NCBI GenBank assembly: GCA_001708385.1
Contig: CP012388.1
Span: 1,860,001-1,924,000 of the forward strand
Reading direction: 5' to 3'
Source of the DNA: Flavobacterium psychrophilum
Lineage (GTDB): Bacteria; Bacteroidota; Bacteroidia; Flavobacteriales; Flavobacteriaceae
Length of the DNA: 64,000 nt
Shown here: one piece after another, positions 55,042-63,534 of the stretch
How the letters are laid out: every line of letters begins with the position of its first letter
Numbering within the stretch: the first letter of the stretch is position 1
Position numbers and translations under genes: made by a program
The notes under the pieces: generated by a model
Seen by the model: the letters and a program-made list of their open reading frames with translations, nothing else
Told to the model about the DNA's origin: nothing
Databases searched by the model: none

Positions 55042-57201
55042 ATGAAACAGTATGCCTTATACATATTGTTACTGGTAACGGCATCGGTATCGGCGCAGCA
55101 GAAATATCCATTTCAGAATCCAAATCTGGATACCGAAAAGCGTATTGACAACCTGCTTTCGCTTATGACGCTGGATGAAAAGATACAGGTATTAAGCACC
55201 AACCCTTCAATTCCACGCCTGGGTGTTAAAGGCACCGGGCATGTAGAGGGCCTGCATGGATTGGCACTTGGCGGAGCTCCGGGAAACTGGGGTGGTAAAG
55301 GCAAAGAGCCGCTTACTACTACAACATTTCCGCAAGCTTACGGACTGGGCGAAACCTGGGACACCGAACTGCTTGAAAAAGTAGCCAATGTAGAGGCTTT
55401 TGAAACCCGCTATGCATTACAAAAGTATAACCGCGGCGGACTGGTAGTGCGTGCACCAAACGCAGACATTGCCCGCGACCCTCGCTGGGGACGTACCGAA
55501 GAAAGCTATGGGGAGGATGCCTTTTTTAACGGCACTATGACAGTAGCTTTTGTAAAAGGGCTTCAGGGTAAACATCCTAAATACTGGCAGACTGCATCGT
55601 TAATGAAACATTTTTTAGCCAACAGCAATGAAGACGGGCGTACGTATACCTCATCTGATTTTGATGAACGTTTATTACGTGAGTACTATGCCCTACCTTT
55701 TCAGATGGGTGTTGTAGACGGCGGATCGCGTGCGTACATGGCGGCTTATAATAAGATCAACGGTATTCCAGGAATGGTTCACCCTATACTTAAAGACATT
55801 ACCGTTAAAGAATGGGGGCAGAACGGTATTATTTGTACTGATGGTGGTGCTTTTACACTATTATTATCTGATCATAAATATTATGCCGATAAATACCTGG
55901 GTGCTGCTGCAGCCGTAAAAGCGGGCATCAACCAGTTTTTAGACGAATATATAGATGCTGTGTATGGTGCTGTGGCGAACGGCTACCTGAAAGAAAAAGA
56001 GATTGATGAAGTTATTCGCGGTGATTTCCGTGTAATGATAACACTGGGAATGCTGGATCCGGCAGAAGGTAATCCGTATGCAGCAATAGGCACCGATAAA
56101 AATGCTGTTGACCCGTGGACTACCGATGCACACAAAAAACTGGCATTGGAAGCTACGCAAAAATCAATCGTACTTTTAAAGAACGATCCGGTGAAGCAAT
56201 TGCTTCCGATAGATAAAAAGAAAATAAAACGTATTGCTGTCATCGGCCCCCGTGCCGATGAAGTACTTTTGGATTGGTATAGCGGAACACCTCCTTATAC
56301 CGTTACACCACTTGCAGGCATTAAAGCCAAAGCCGGTGAAACCATAGAGGTAACGTATGCACTTAACAACATTGACGGTAAAGCCGCTAAACTGGCAAAG
56401 GAAGCCGATATTGCCATTGTAATTGCAGGTAACCACCCGTGGTGCGATGCGGGCTGGGCAGATTGCCCTGTGCCGAGCGATGGTAAAGAATCGGTAGACA
56501 GGCAATCGATAACACTGGAGTATGAAGACCTTATTAAAGTAGTACATCAGGCGAACCCTAACACGGTTGTGGTACTAATGAGCAGTTTTCCGTATGCTAT
56601 AAACTGGACACAGGAGCATATACCTTCTATTGTGCACATGACGCACAACAGCCAGGAGACGGGTACTGCACTAGCCGATGTTTTATTTGGCGACTACAAC
56701 CCTGCCGGAAGGTTAACCCAGACATGGGTAAGCGATATTACTGACCTGCCTACCCTATTGGATTATAACATAAGGAACGGGCGTACTTATATGTACTTTA
56801 AAGGGAAACCTTTGTATAACTTTGGTTTCGGCTTAAGCTATACTACTTTTGGGTACAAAACGATTAATACCAATAAAGATGTAATCAAAAAAGGGGAAAA
56901 CCTTACCGTAAATGTATCGGTTACCAATACAGGCAGCCGCGATGGCGAAGAGGTGGTTCAGCTTTATGTAAAGCACATTAACTCTAAAATAGAGCGTCCT
57001 GCTAAAGAGCTTAAAGCATTTAAGCGTGTTGCACTAAAAGCGGGTGAAACCAAAACCGTGGTACTTACCGTAAGAGCCAAAGACCTTGAATACTGGAATC
57101 CCAAAAACCATCGCTTTGAGCTGGAAAACGGAACTTTAGAATTACAGGCGGGCGGAGCATCAAACGCTATTGAAGTAACAAAAACAATTAAGACACAATA
57201 A
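55042..57201 (+). CDS. GH3 beta-glucosidase/beta-xylosidase
   Basis: 719 aa with signal peptide. GH3 (alpha/beta)8 barrel, then the alpha/beta sandwich and a C-terminal Fn3-like domain (VTNTGSRDGEEVVQLYVKH). Nucleophile Asp267 in ICTDGGAF; the conserved Lys-His in MKHFLANS and RDPRWGRTEESYGED are present. The NWG...LTTTTFPQ pattern resembles plant-type beta-xylosidases, so xylosidase activity is at least as likely as glucosidase. Immediately follows GH97. Confidence 0.92.
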   Translation: MKQYALYILLLVTASVSAQQKYPFQNPNLDTEKRIDNLLSLMTLDEKIQVLSTNPSIPRLGVKGTGHVEGLHGLALGGAPGNWGGKGKEPLTTTTFPQAYGLGETWDTELLEKVANVEAFETRYALQKYNRGGLVVRAPNADIARDPRWGRTEESYGEDAFFNGTMTVAFVKGLQGKHPKYWQTASLMKHFLANSNEDGRTYTSSDFDERLLREYYALPFQMGVVDGGSRAYMAAYNKINGIPGMVHPILKDITVKEWGQNGIICTDGGAFTLLLSDHKYYADKYLGAAAAVKAGINQFLDEYIDAVYGAVANGYLKEKEIDEVIRGDFRVMITLGMLDPAEGNPYAAIGTDKNAVDPWTTDAHKKLALEATQKSIVLLKNDPVKQLLPIDKKKIKRIAVIGPRADEVLLDWYSGTPPYTVTPLAGIKAKAGETIEVTYALNNIDGKAAKLAKEADIAIVIAGNHPWCDAGWADCPVPSDGKESVDRQSITLEYEDLIKVVHQANPNTVVVLMSSFPYAINWTQEHIPSIVHMTHNSQETGTALADVLFGDYNPAGRLTQTWVSDITDLPTLLDYNIRNGRTYMYFKGKPLYNFGFGLSYTTFGYKTINTNKDVIKKGENLTVNVSVTNTGSRDGEEVVQLYVKHINSKIERPAKELKAFKRVALKAGETKTVVLTVRAKDLEYWNPKNHRFELENGTLELQAGGASNAIEVTKTIKTQ

Positions 57202-57213
57202 ACTTCTATACTT

Positions 57214-59457
57214 ATGAAAAATAAAATGGTATGCCTTTCGGCAGCACTTGTGCTGGTTGTGGCATCATGTAAAAAAGATGGTGATGCCGTAGAGGCAGAC
57301 AGCGGAACTATTGCTGCAAACTATGAGGGTACTCCTATGAGTGACGAGTATGATGCAGAGATCGACAAGATCGTTTCTCAAATGACACTTGAAGAAAAAA
57401 TTGGCCTTCTGCATGGTTACAGTATGTTTACCAACAAGGGCATAGAGCGTCTTGGCGTTCCTGAAGTACACATGGCTGACGGTCCCCTTGGTGTTCGTGA
57501 AGAAATATCGCGTAACAGCTGGGCACCTGCCGGAAATACTGATGATTTTGCGACTTACTACCCTGCCGGTGGTGGACTTTCTGCTACATGGAACCCAGAA
57601 ATGGCACATACATTTGGTAAAAGTATAGGTGAAGAAGCACGCGCACGTGATAAAGACGTTTTGCTTGCTCCTGCATTCAATATCATCCGTACACCTCTTG
57701 GAGGACGTACATACGAGTACATGACCGAAGACCCGTTCCTGAACAAAACACTTGTTGTTCCTTATGTAACAGGTGTTCAGCAGAATGACGTTGCGGTATG
57801 TATAAAGCACTATGCGGTAAACAACCAGGAAACGAACCGTGGTACTGTTGATGTACTAACAGACGACCGTACGCTTCGCGAAATTTACCTGCCCGCATTC
57901 CACGATGCTATTGTTAAAGGACATGCGTATACTGTAATGGGCGCTTACAATAAATTTAGAGGTGATTACCTATGTGAAAACCCATATATGCTTCAGAACA
58001 TTCTTAGGGATGAGTGGGGCTTTAAAGGAATTGTAATTTCTGACTGGGCTGCTGTACACAGCACTAAAAAAGCCCTTGAAGCAGGAACCGACCTTGAAAT
58101 GGGAACACCAACTGCTTCGTTTGATGATCATTTCTTTGCTAATCCACTTCTTAAAGCTGTAAAAGATGGCTCTGTTAGTGAAGCAGAAGTTGACAAGCAT
58201 GCAAAAAGAATACTAAAACTGCTTTACAATGTTAAAGCAATGGGTAAAAAAAACGGCCGTGCTAAAGGAAGCATTTCTACAGATGCACATTATAAAGATG
58301 CGTATAACATCGCTTCTGAGTCGGTTGTACTTCTTAAAAACACAGAAAACCTTTTACCATTAAATACTTCTGATTTAAAAAGCGTTGCTATCATCGGTGC
58401 TAATGCAACACAAAAACACGCTCAGGGTGGTTTTGGTGCAGGTGTTAAGACAAAACATGAGGTTACGCCGCTTGATGCATTAAAAGCGAAATTGCCTAAA
58501 TCGGTTGCTATTAATTATGCCGAAGGTTACAAAACGCTTTTCAAGCCTAAAAAAGAAATGAAATTTGGCGAGGTAACACAGGAAGTAAAAGAAACTGTAA
58601 CAGACCTTGACCCTAAATTAGTTGCGGAAGCTGTAGCTGCTGCTAAAAAATCGGATGTAGCTGTATTATTTGTTGGAGCAAACCGCGATTACGAGACAGA
58701 AGCTTCTGACCGTACTGACCTAAGCCTGCCTTTTGGACAGGAGAAACTTATTGCTGCCGTTAAAGCTGCTAACCCTAAAACTATTGTTGTTTTTGTTGCA
58801 GGTGCTCCTTATGACATCAACAACGTAGTAGCTCAAAACTCCGCTATTGTTTGGGGATGGTACAACGGGTCTGAAGCCGGAAATGCTATAGTGGATGTAT
58901 TATTAGGTAAAGTAAACCCGTCGGGTAAACTGCCTTGGACTATGCCTAAGAAAATTGAAGATTCTCCGGCACATGCTACAAAAAGTTTCCCTGGTGGTGC
59001 AACTGTAGAATACAAAGAAGGTATTCTTGTTGGTTACCGTTGGTTTGATACTAAAAACATAGCACCGCTTTATCCTTTTGGTTACGGACTGTCATACTCT
59101 ACATTTGAATTTGCTAATGCAAAAGCAGATAAGAAAGAATACAATAACGATGCTACCATCACAGTTACTGTTGACGTTAAAAACACAGGCAAGGTAGATG
59201 GTAAAGAGGTTGTACAGTTGTATGCTGCAAAAACAGGATCTAAAGTAGAGCGCGCTACGCAAGAGCTTAAAGGCTATACTAAAGTACTTGTAAAAGCAGG
59301 AAGCTCAACGAAAGCTACAATTATTGTACCGGTTAAAGAACTGGCATACTACGATAACGCTACTAAAAAATGGACGGTTGAGCCAGGTGCTTACACGTTT
59401 AAATTAGGTAGCTCATCAAGAGATATCAAACAGGAAGTTACGGTAAACGTAAAATAA
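57214..59457 (+). CDS. GH3 beta-glucosidase-type lipoprotein
   Basis: 747 aa. Lipobox VASC, mature start CKKDGDAVEADSG (K plus acidic, a surface-export type tail). Complete GH3: IKHYAVNNQETNRG, nucleophile Asp277 in VISDWAAVHST, alpha/beta sandwich and C-terminal Fn3-like domain (VDVKNTGKVDGKEVVQLYAA). Differs from the preceding GH3 in the catalytic loop and in being a lipoprotein, so the pair likely acts at different places or on different linkages. Starts 12 bases after its neighbour. Confidence 0.92.
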   Translation: MKNKMVCLSAALVLVVASCKKDGDAVEADSGTIAANYEGTPMSDEYDAEIDKIVSQMTLEEKIGLLHGYSMFTNKGIERLGVPEVHMADGPLGVREEISRNSWAPAGNTDDFATYYPAGGGLSATWNPEMAHTFGKSIGEEARARDKDVLLAPAFNIIRTPLGGRTYEYMTEDPFLNKTLVVPYVTGVQQNDVAVCIKHYAVNNQETNRGTVDVLTDDRTLREIYLPAFHDAIVKGHAYTVMGAYNKFRGDYLCENPYMLQNILRDEWGFKGIVISDWAAVHSTKKALEAGTDLEMGTPTASFDDHFFANPLLKAVKDGSVSEAEVDKHAKRILKLLYNVKAMGKKNGRAKGSISTDAHYKDAYNIASESVVLLKNTENLLPLNTSDLKSVAIIGANATQKHAQGGFGAGVKTKHEVTPLDALKAKLPKSVAINYAEGYKTLFKPKKEMKFGEVTQEVKETVTDLDPKLVAEAVAAAKKSDVAVLFVGANRDYETEASDRTDLSLPFGQEKLIAAVKAANPKTIVVFVAGAPYDINNVVAQNSAIVWGWYNGSEAGNAIVDVLLGKVNPSGKLPWTMPKKIEDSPAHATKSFPGGATVEYKEGILVGYRWFDTKNIAPLYPFGYGLSYSTFEFANAKADKKEYNNDATITVTVDVKNTGKVDGKEVVQLYAAKTGSKVERATQELKGYTKVLVKAGSSTKATIIVPVKELAYYDNATKKWTVEPGAYTFKLGSSSRDIKQEVTVNVK

Positions 59458-59464
59458 TTTTTTC

Positions 59465-59527
59465 AGCCACGAATTACACTAATTTTCACAAATCATTGAA
59501 TTTGTGCCGTTCGTGTAATTCGTGGCT
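59465..59527. repeat. Nested palindrome between GH3 and GH29
   Basis: Perfect 15-bp outer arms AGCCACGAATTACAC (59465-59479) and GTGTAATTCGTGGCT (59513-59527), with an inner 7-bp stem CACAAAT / ATTTGTG. Followed by Ts, so it may also end or protect transcripts. Its left half is shared exactly with 18871-18895. Confidence 0.85.
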
Positions 59528-59542
59528 TTTACTTTATACTAA

Positions 59543-61018
59543 ATGAGAAAAACAATATTGATCGCTTTAGCAGTAACAAGTTTTACAGGCTTTGCACAAA
59601 CCAAAGATGTTACTTACCAGCCCAACTGGGAATCACTTGCTAAATACGACGAAACTGCCGAATGGTTTAAGGACGCCAAGTTTGGTATTTATGCACACTG
59701 GGGCGTACTGTCAGTCCCTGCATATGCCAACGACTGGTATCCGAGAAATATGCACATAGAAGGTACCGACGAGTACAAACATCATGTTGCTATTTACGGA
59801 CATCCTTCAAAATTTGGATATCATGATTTTGTGCCGATGTTTCATGCCGAGAAATTCAATGCTGATGAATGGGCAGAGCTATTTAAAAAAGCAGGGGCTA
59901 AATTTGCAGGTGTAGTTGCCGAACACCACGATGGGTGGAGCAACTGGAACAGCAAAATAAACCCGTGGAACAGTATGGCTATGGGTCCGCACCGCGATAT
60001 TGTGGGCGAGCTTGAAAAAGCCATACATGGCAGGGGAATGAAACTGATAACGTCTTTTCATAAAGACCGTAACCAACAGATCAACAAGAACAATAAGGAC
60101 AAGTGGCTGGACGATATCTCGTACTTCCCTTATAACCCCGATATGCCAACCTCATCTGAAGACCCTAAACTGGCGCAGATGTACGGTAACATTCCGGCAG
60201 AGAAATTCTATCAAAACTGGTATGGTGAGCTAAAAGAACTGATTGATAACTATTCTCCCGACCTTATTTATTTTGACAGCAAAATGAGTAAGATTCCCGA
60301 GAAAACAAAACAAGAATTTGTAGCCTACTATTTTAACCATTCGGTGAAAGAAGGCAAACAGGTTGTTATTACACACAAAGAAGGCGAATTGCCAAAATCT
60401 GTTAGTGTGGAAGATTTTGAAAAAGGCCGTCAAAATGCCATTACCAAAGAATTCTGGCTTACCGATGAAACTGTTTCTGTTGGCAGCTGGAGCTATACGA
60501 ATGATCTGGGGCTAAAATCGGCCAATGATATTGTTGACCTGCTTGCCGACATTGTCAGTAAAAACGGTGCTTTGATGCTTAATGTATCGCCAATGGCAAA
60601 CGGAATTATTCCGCAAAACCAGCAGGACATATTGTTAGAGATAGGCAAATGGCTTGATGTAAATGGTGAGGCTATTTATGGTACACGTCCGTTTAAGGTT
60701 TTTGGCGAAGGCCCAACCAAACAGGAAAAAGCAGGAATGTTCCTGGACAAAATAACCTATGGTGCACAGGATATCCGCTACACCCGAAAAGGCAATACAG
60801 TTTATGCTATAGTACTGGGCTGGCCAGGCGAGAATGTTGCAATAACATTATCGGTTTTAGGTACAGCAGATAAAAAAGCGCCTAAAGTAAAAAGGGCGTC
60901 GATACTGGGTAGTACCGAAAATACCGTCTTTACACAAGATGCAATAGGTGTACATTTAAAAACACCATCCAAAAAAATAGATGAAAAGGCTTTTGTTATT
61001 AAATTAGAATTGAAATAA
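59543..61018 (+). CDS. GH29 alpha-L-fucosidase
   Basis: 491 aa with signal peptide (MRKTILIALAVTSFTGFAQ). GH29 barrel: WFKDAKFGIYAHWGVLSVPAY, VAEHHDGWSNWNS, GPHRDIVGELEKAIHGRGMKL, and the likely nucleophile Asp245 in DLIYFDSKMSK, where many relatives have WFDG. C-terminal beta-sandwich follows GALMLNVSPMANGIIP. Removes alpha-linked fucose. Last enzyme of the PUL, followed by a terminator. Confidence 0.94.
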   Translation: MRKTILIALAVTSFTGFAQTKDVTYQPNWESLAKYDETAEWFKDAKFGIYAHWGVLSVPAYANDWYPRNMHIEGTDEYKHHVAIYGHPSKFGYHDFVPMFHAEKFNADEWAELFKKAGAKFAGVVAEHHDGWSNWNSKINPWNSMAMGPHRDIVGELEKAIHGRGMKLITSFHKDRNQQINKNNKDKWLDDISYFPYNPDMPTSSEDPKLAQMYGNIPAEKFYQNWYGELKELIDNYSPDLIYFDSKMSKIPEKTKQEFVAYYFNHSVKEGKQVVITHKEGELPKSVSVEDFEKGRQNAITKEFWLTDETVSVGSWSYTNDLGLKSANDIVDLLADIVSKNGALMLNVSPMANGIIPQNQQDILLEIGKWLDVNGEAIYGTRPFKVFGEGPTKQEKAGMFLDKITYGAQDIRYTRKGNTVYAIVLGWPGENVAITLSVLGTADKKAPKVKRASILGSTENTVFTQDAIGVHLKTPSKKIDEKAFVIKLELK

Positions 61019-61029
61019 TTACAGCCCAC

Positions 61030-61064
61030 AACCTTCAGGCTCCCTGTGACCCTGAAGGTTTTTT
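61030..61064 (+). terminator. Terminator at the end of the PUL
   Basis: AACCTTCAGG / CCTGAAGGTT stem, 11-base loop, and a T-run, 12 bases after the GH29 stop. Confidence 0.9.
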
Positions 61065-61075
61065 ATTTTGGCGAA

Positions 61076-61618
61076 TTATGCCTCTACCTCTTCCAGCGTT
61101 TTTAAAAGTGCTACAACCTCATTCCAGTGACTTACCCTTTGGTGATGGTCTTTATCTACATTATGAAATGCGGTAAACATTAATGGTTTGCCTTTACAGA
61201 AATCAAGGTTCTTGCAGTGGTCATCAATAAGGTAATCGGTATCTATAATGCTCTTATCACCACAGAAAACGATGTTCTTCCAGCCTATTGCAGGAAAATG
61301 CTCTGTTAGCCATTCACGTTTTTCAAATAATGATAACGGAAACTCCATCGCAGCCGACACTATATAGATCTCATACTCTTCCATTAGTTTCTCAACGGCT
61401 TCTTTTGCGCCTTCCATTACAGGCAGTGTCCTGAAAAATCCCGGTTTGTTTAAAATTTTTCTTAGTATCGTTCTGTCAGGAAAAAGCTCTTCTTCCTGCT
61501 TGCCTTTCATGTCCTGCCTGGTCATGATAATACCCGTTTCTTCTTTGTACCAGTTTAGTATCTGGTCTTCTACATCGGCTAATACGCCGTCCATATCAAT
61601 GGCAATTGTTTTTCTCAT
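61076..61618 (-). CDS. 5'(3')-deoxyribonucleotidase-like HAD hydrolase
   Basis: 180 aa from ATG 61618, giving MRKTIAIDMDGVLADVED with the HAD motif DxDGV(L); a longer frame exists but would leave the catalytic Asp far from the N-terminus. Motif 2 Ser/Thr in YIVSAAMEF, motif 3 Lys in GDKSIID and motif 4 acidic pair in LIDDH. Matches the NT5C family, which dephosphorylates nucleoside monophosphates. Divergent from a DeoR regulator; one operator-like site abuts its start. Confidence 0.88.
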   Translation of the reverse strand: MRKTIAIDMDGVLADVEDQILNWYKEETGIIMTRQDMKGKQEEELFPDRTILRKILNKPGFFRTLPVMEGAKEAVEKLMEEYEIYIVSAAMEFPLSLFEKREWLTEHFPAIGWKNIVFCGDKSIIDTDYLIDDHCKNLDFCKGKPLMFTAFHNVDKDHHQRVSHWNEVVALLKTLEEVEA

Positions 61619-61620
61619 AT

Positions 61621-61637
61621 TTGCTATATTTTGCAAC
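61621..61637. promoter_or_regulatory. DeoR-type site 1
   Basis: TTGCTATATTTTGCAAC, directly before the HAD gene start at 61618. A variant of the TTGCAATATnTTGC motif. Confidence 0.6.
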
Positions 61638-61651
61638 AAAATTACATAACC

Positions 61652-61667
61652 TTGCAATATGTTGCGA
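61652..61667. promoter_or_regulatory. DeoR-type site 2
   Basis: TTGCAATATGTTGCGA, 31 bases after site 1 (about three helical turns). Confidence 0.65.
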
Positions 61668-61699
61668 ATTATTGCACTAAATATTTGCAAACAAATTGT

Positions 61700-61720
61700 T
61701 ATATTTGCAATATATTGCAG
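61700..61720 (+). promoter_or_regulatory. DeoR-type site 3 over the deoR -7 box
   Basis: TTGCAATATATTGCAG at 61705-61720 contains a perfect TGCAATATATTGCA palindrome and lies 53 bases after site 2 (about five turns). It overlaps the -7 box TATATTTG (61700-61707), so binding should block deoR transcription. Confidence 0.75.
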
Positions 61721-61725
61721 TTAAC

Positions 61726-62475
61726 ATGGTAAAAGAAGAACGACTACAGGTAATAATAGATACACTGGAGAAAGATAATAAGGTAAGGCTGGATCAGTTA
61801 AGCAGCCTGCTTAATGTATCGGAAGATACCGTGCGCCGTGATATTAAAGAGCTCGATACACAAGGCCTGCTAAAAGCGGTGCGTGGCGGAGCGATAGCAC
61901 ACTCCCCCATTCCGCAGCATTACAGGGACAGGGAAAAATATAATCAACCGCATAAAATAACGGTAGCCCATAAAGCGATTCAATTTTTAAAAGACGGACA
62001 GGTAGTATTTTTTGACGGAGGAACATCGGTAGTAGCACTCGCAGCTGTATTGCCAAAAGAACTTAAGATTACGGTAGTGACGAATAGCTTCCCTGTAGTG
62101 AACGTTTTGGAAGACCACCCTAATGCCGAAGTTATTTTTGCAGGCGGAAGATTGCACAAAACTGCATTCACCACTATGGGACAGGAAACGATAGATACCT
62201 TTAAGAATGTACGTGCCGATATTTGTATTCTGGGAATTTGCAGCCTTCACCACACTATGGGCATAACATCTATGATCTATGAAGATGCGCAGATAAATAA
62301 AATCATGATAGACCGTGCCGAGAAAACCATCGCTTTATCTACTCTCGAAAAAACCAATACGGTAGAATCTTTTTACGTTTGTCCGGTTACCGATGCCGAC
62401 GTGATTATCACCGAAGCAGATCCCGATCACGCATCGTTAAAAGCATATAAAAATTTAGGGATAGAAGTTGTATAA
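61726..62475 (+). CDS. DeoR-family transcriptional regulator
   Basis: 249 aa from ATG 61726 (MVKEERLQVIIDTLEKDNKVRLDQLSSLLNVSEDTVRRDIKELDTQGLLKAVRGGAI); an ATG ten codons earlier lies inside site 3, making it unlikely. HTH with the DTVRRDIKEL recognition helix and a sugar-phosphate-isomerase-like effector domain (FFDGGTSVVALAAVLP, TNSFPVVNVL, FAGGRLH). Normally senses sugar phosphates. Three phased sites upstream suggest autorepression and control of the HAD gene. Its stop touches the stop of the AraC gene. Confidence 0.93.
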   Translation: MVKEERLQVIIDTLEKDNKVRLDQLSSLLNVSEDTVRRDIKELDTQGLLKAVRGGAIAHSPIPQHYRDREKYNQPHKITVAHKAIQFLKDGQVVFFDGGTSVVALAAVLPKELKITVVTNSFPVVNVLEDHPNAEVIFAGGRLHKTAFTTMGQETIDTFKNVRADICILGICSLHHTMGITSMIYEDAQINKIMIDRAEKTIALSTLEKTNTVESFYVCPVTDADVIITEADPDHASLKAYKNLGIEVV

Positions 62476-63348
62476 TTATTGTACTACTGCTTTAAGCTCA
62501 TTACGGTAGGCCGAAGCATTCTTACCCGTGAACTCCCTGAACGATTTATTGAAATGGCTGAAGTTATTAAACCCACTTTCATAAGATACATCAGCAATAC
62601 TAATTTGCTTTTCGGCAAGTAGCTTGCAGGCATGCACAATACGGTATTCGTTTACAAACTTTGTAAAAGTCTTATTAGTCACTTTTTTAAAGTAACGGCA
62701 AAACGATGGCACCGTCATACTTGCCATATTCGCCATATCTTCCAGTACTATGGGTTCCCTGAAATTATCTTTTACGTAATTAAACACCATATTAATACGG
62801 TCGTTATCCTGTAATTGTGTTTCCAGGGCAAAACCTTCTGCGTTTAATATCTTATAATCGTTTGCTTTTTCGAGTTGTTTTAGTACAGTGATAACGGTTA
62901 ACAATCGTTCCAAAGGAGTCTGCTCTGACATAGCTTCCAGCTTTTCACCTAAAAGAGCTTTTGTTTCTTCACCAAAGGCAATACCCCCTTTTGCCCTTTC
63001 AAACAATTGCAGGATACTCTTAGTTTCTGGGAGTGCCAGAAACACTTCTCCCAGAAAGTCGGGCTTCATTTGAATTACCGTTTCGTTTTTATTACCTGTA
63101 TGGTCATCGGTAAATCCGCAATGAGGTAAATTACTACCTATAAGTATAAGGTCGCCATCTGTATAATAGGATATATGACTCCCAATCTGACGCTTGCCTG
63201 TACCACCATTCACAAAGACAAGTTCAACTTCGGGGTGGTAATGCCACACGTGAGCCTTAATGTTAGCATTCTGTACATATTTAGAATAGGCAAAAGAACT
63301 CCCAAAAGAAGGTTCGATAACTTCGTAGGTTGCATTTAGATTTTTCAT
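62476..63348 (-). CDS. AraC-family regulator with cupin sensor domain
   Basis: 290 aa. N-terminal cupin (AHVWHYHPEVELVFVNGGTGKRQIGSHISYYTDGDLILIGSNLPHCG), C-terminal double HTH (YVKDNFREPIVLEDMANMASMTVPSFCRYFKKVTNKTFTKFVNEYRIVHACKLLAEKQISIADVSYESGFNNFSHFNKSFREFTG). Usual length for the class that senses sugars. Convergent with deoR with no bases between stops. PUL control is possible but unproven, being ~1.5 kb from the last PUL gene. Confidence 0.94.
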   Translation of the reverse strand: MKNLNATYEVIEPSFGSSFAYSKYVQNANIKAHVWHYHPEVELVFVNGGTGKRQIGSHISYYTDGDLILIGSNLPHCGFTDDHTGNKNETVIQMKPDFLGEVFLALPETKSILQLFERAKGGIAFGEETKALLGEKLEAMSEQTPLERLLTVITVLKQLEKANDYKILNAEGFALETQLQDNDRINMVFNYVKDNFREPIVLEDMANMASMTVPSFCRYFKKVTNKTFTKFVNEYRIVHACKLLAEKQISIADVSYESGFNNFSHFNKSFREFTGKNASAYRNELKAVVQ

Positions 63349-63381
63349 TTTTTAATGATGATTTCTATTACCAAAGTTATG

Positions 63382-63389
63382 CAAAAATA
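63382..63389 (-). promoter_or_regulatory. Probable AraC-gene promoter -7 box
   Basis: On the minus strand TATTTTTG matches TAnnTTTG, 33 bases before the araC-type start codon. Confidence 0.5.
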
Positions 63390-63534
63390 GCCAATATTTA
63401 CATTAAAATAACCTATATCGTTTTCGAAAGGTTAATATAGCATACATATTAGAAAATATAGGAGTATATACTATTAGAGGTTATATATAATTTAGCACCA
63501 TAGAAATTTGTTAACCTGCAAAAAATAGAATAGT

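Noticed and set aside
57265..57810. 181-aa minus-strand frame inside GH3
   Set aside because: Shadow of the GH3 gene; Cys-rich, low-complexity translation with no signals.
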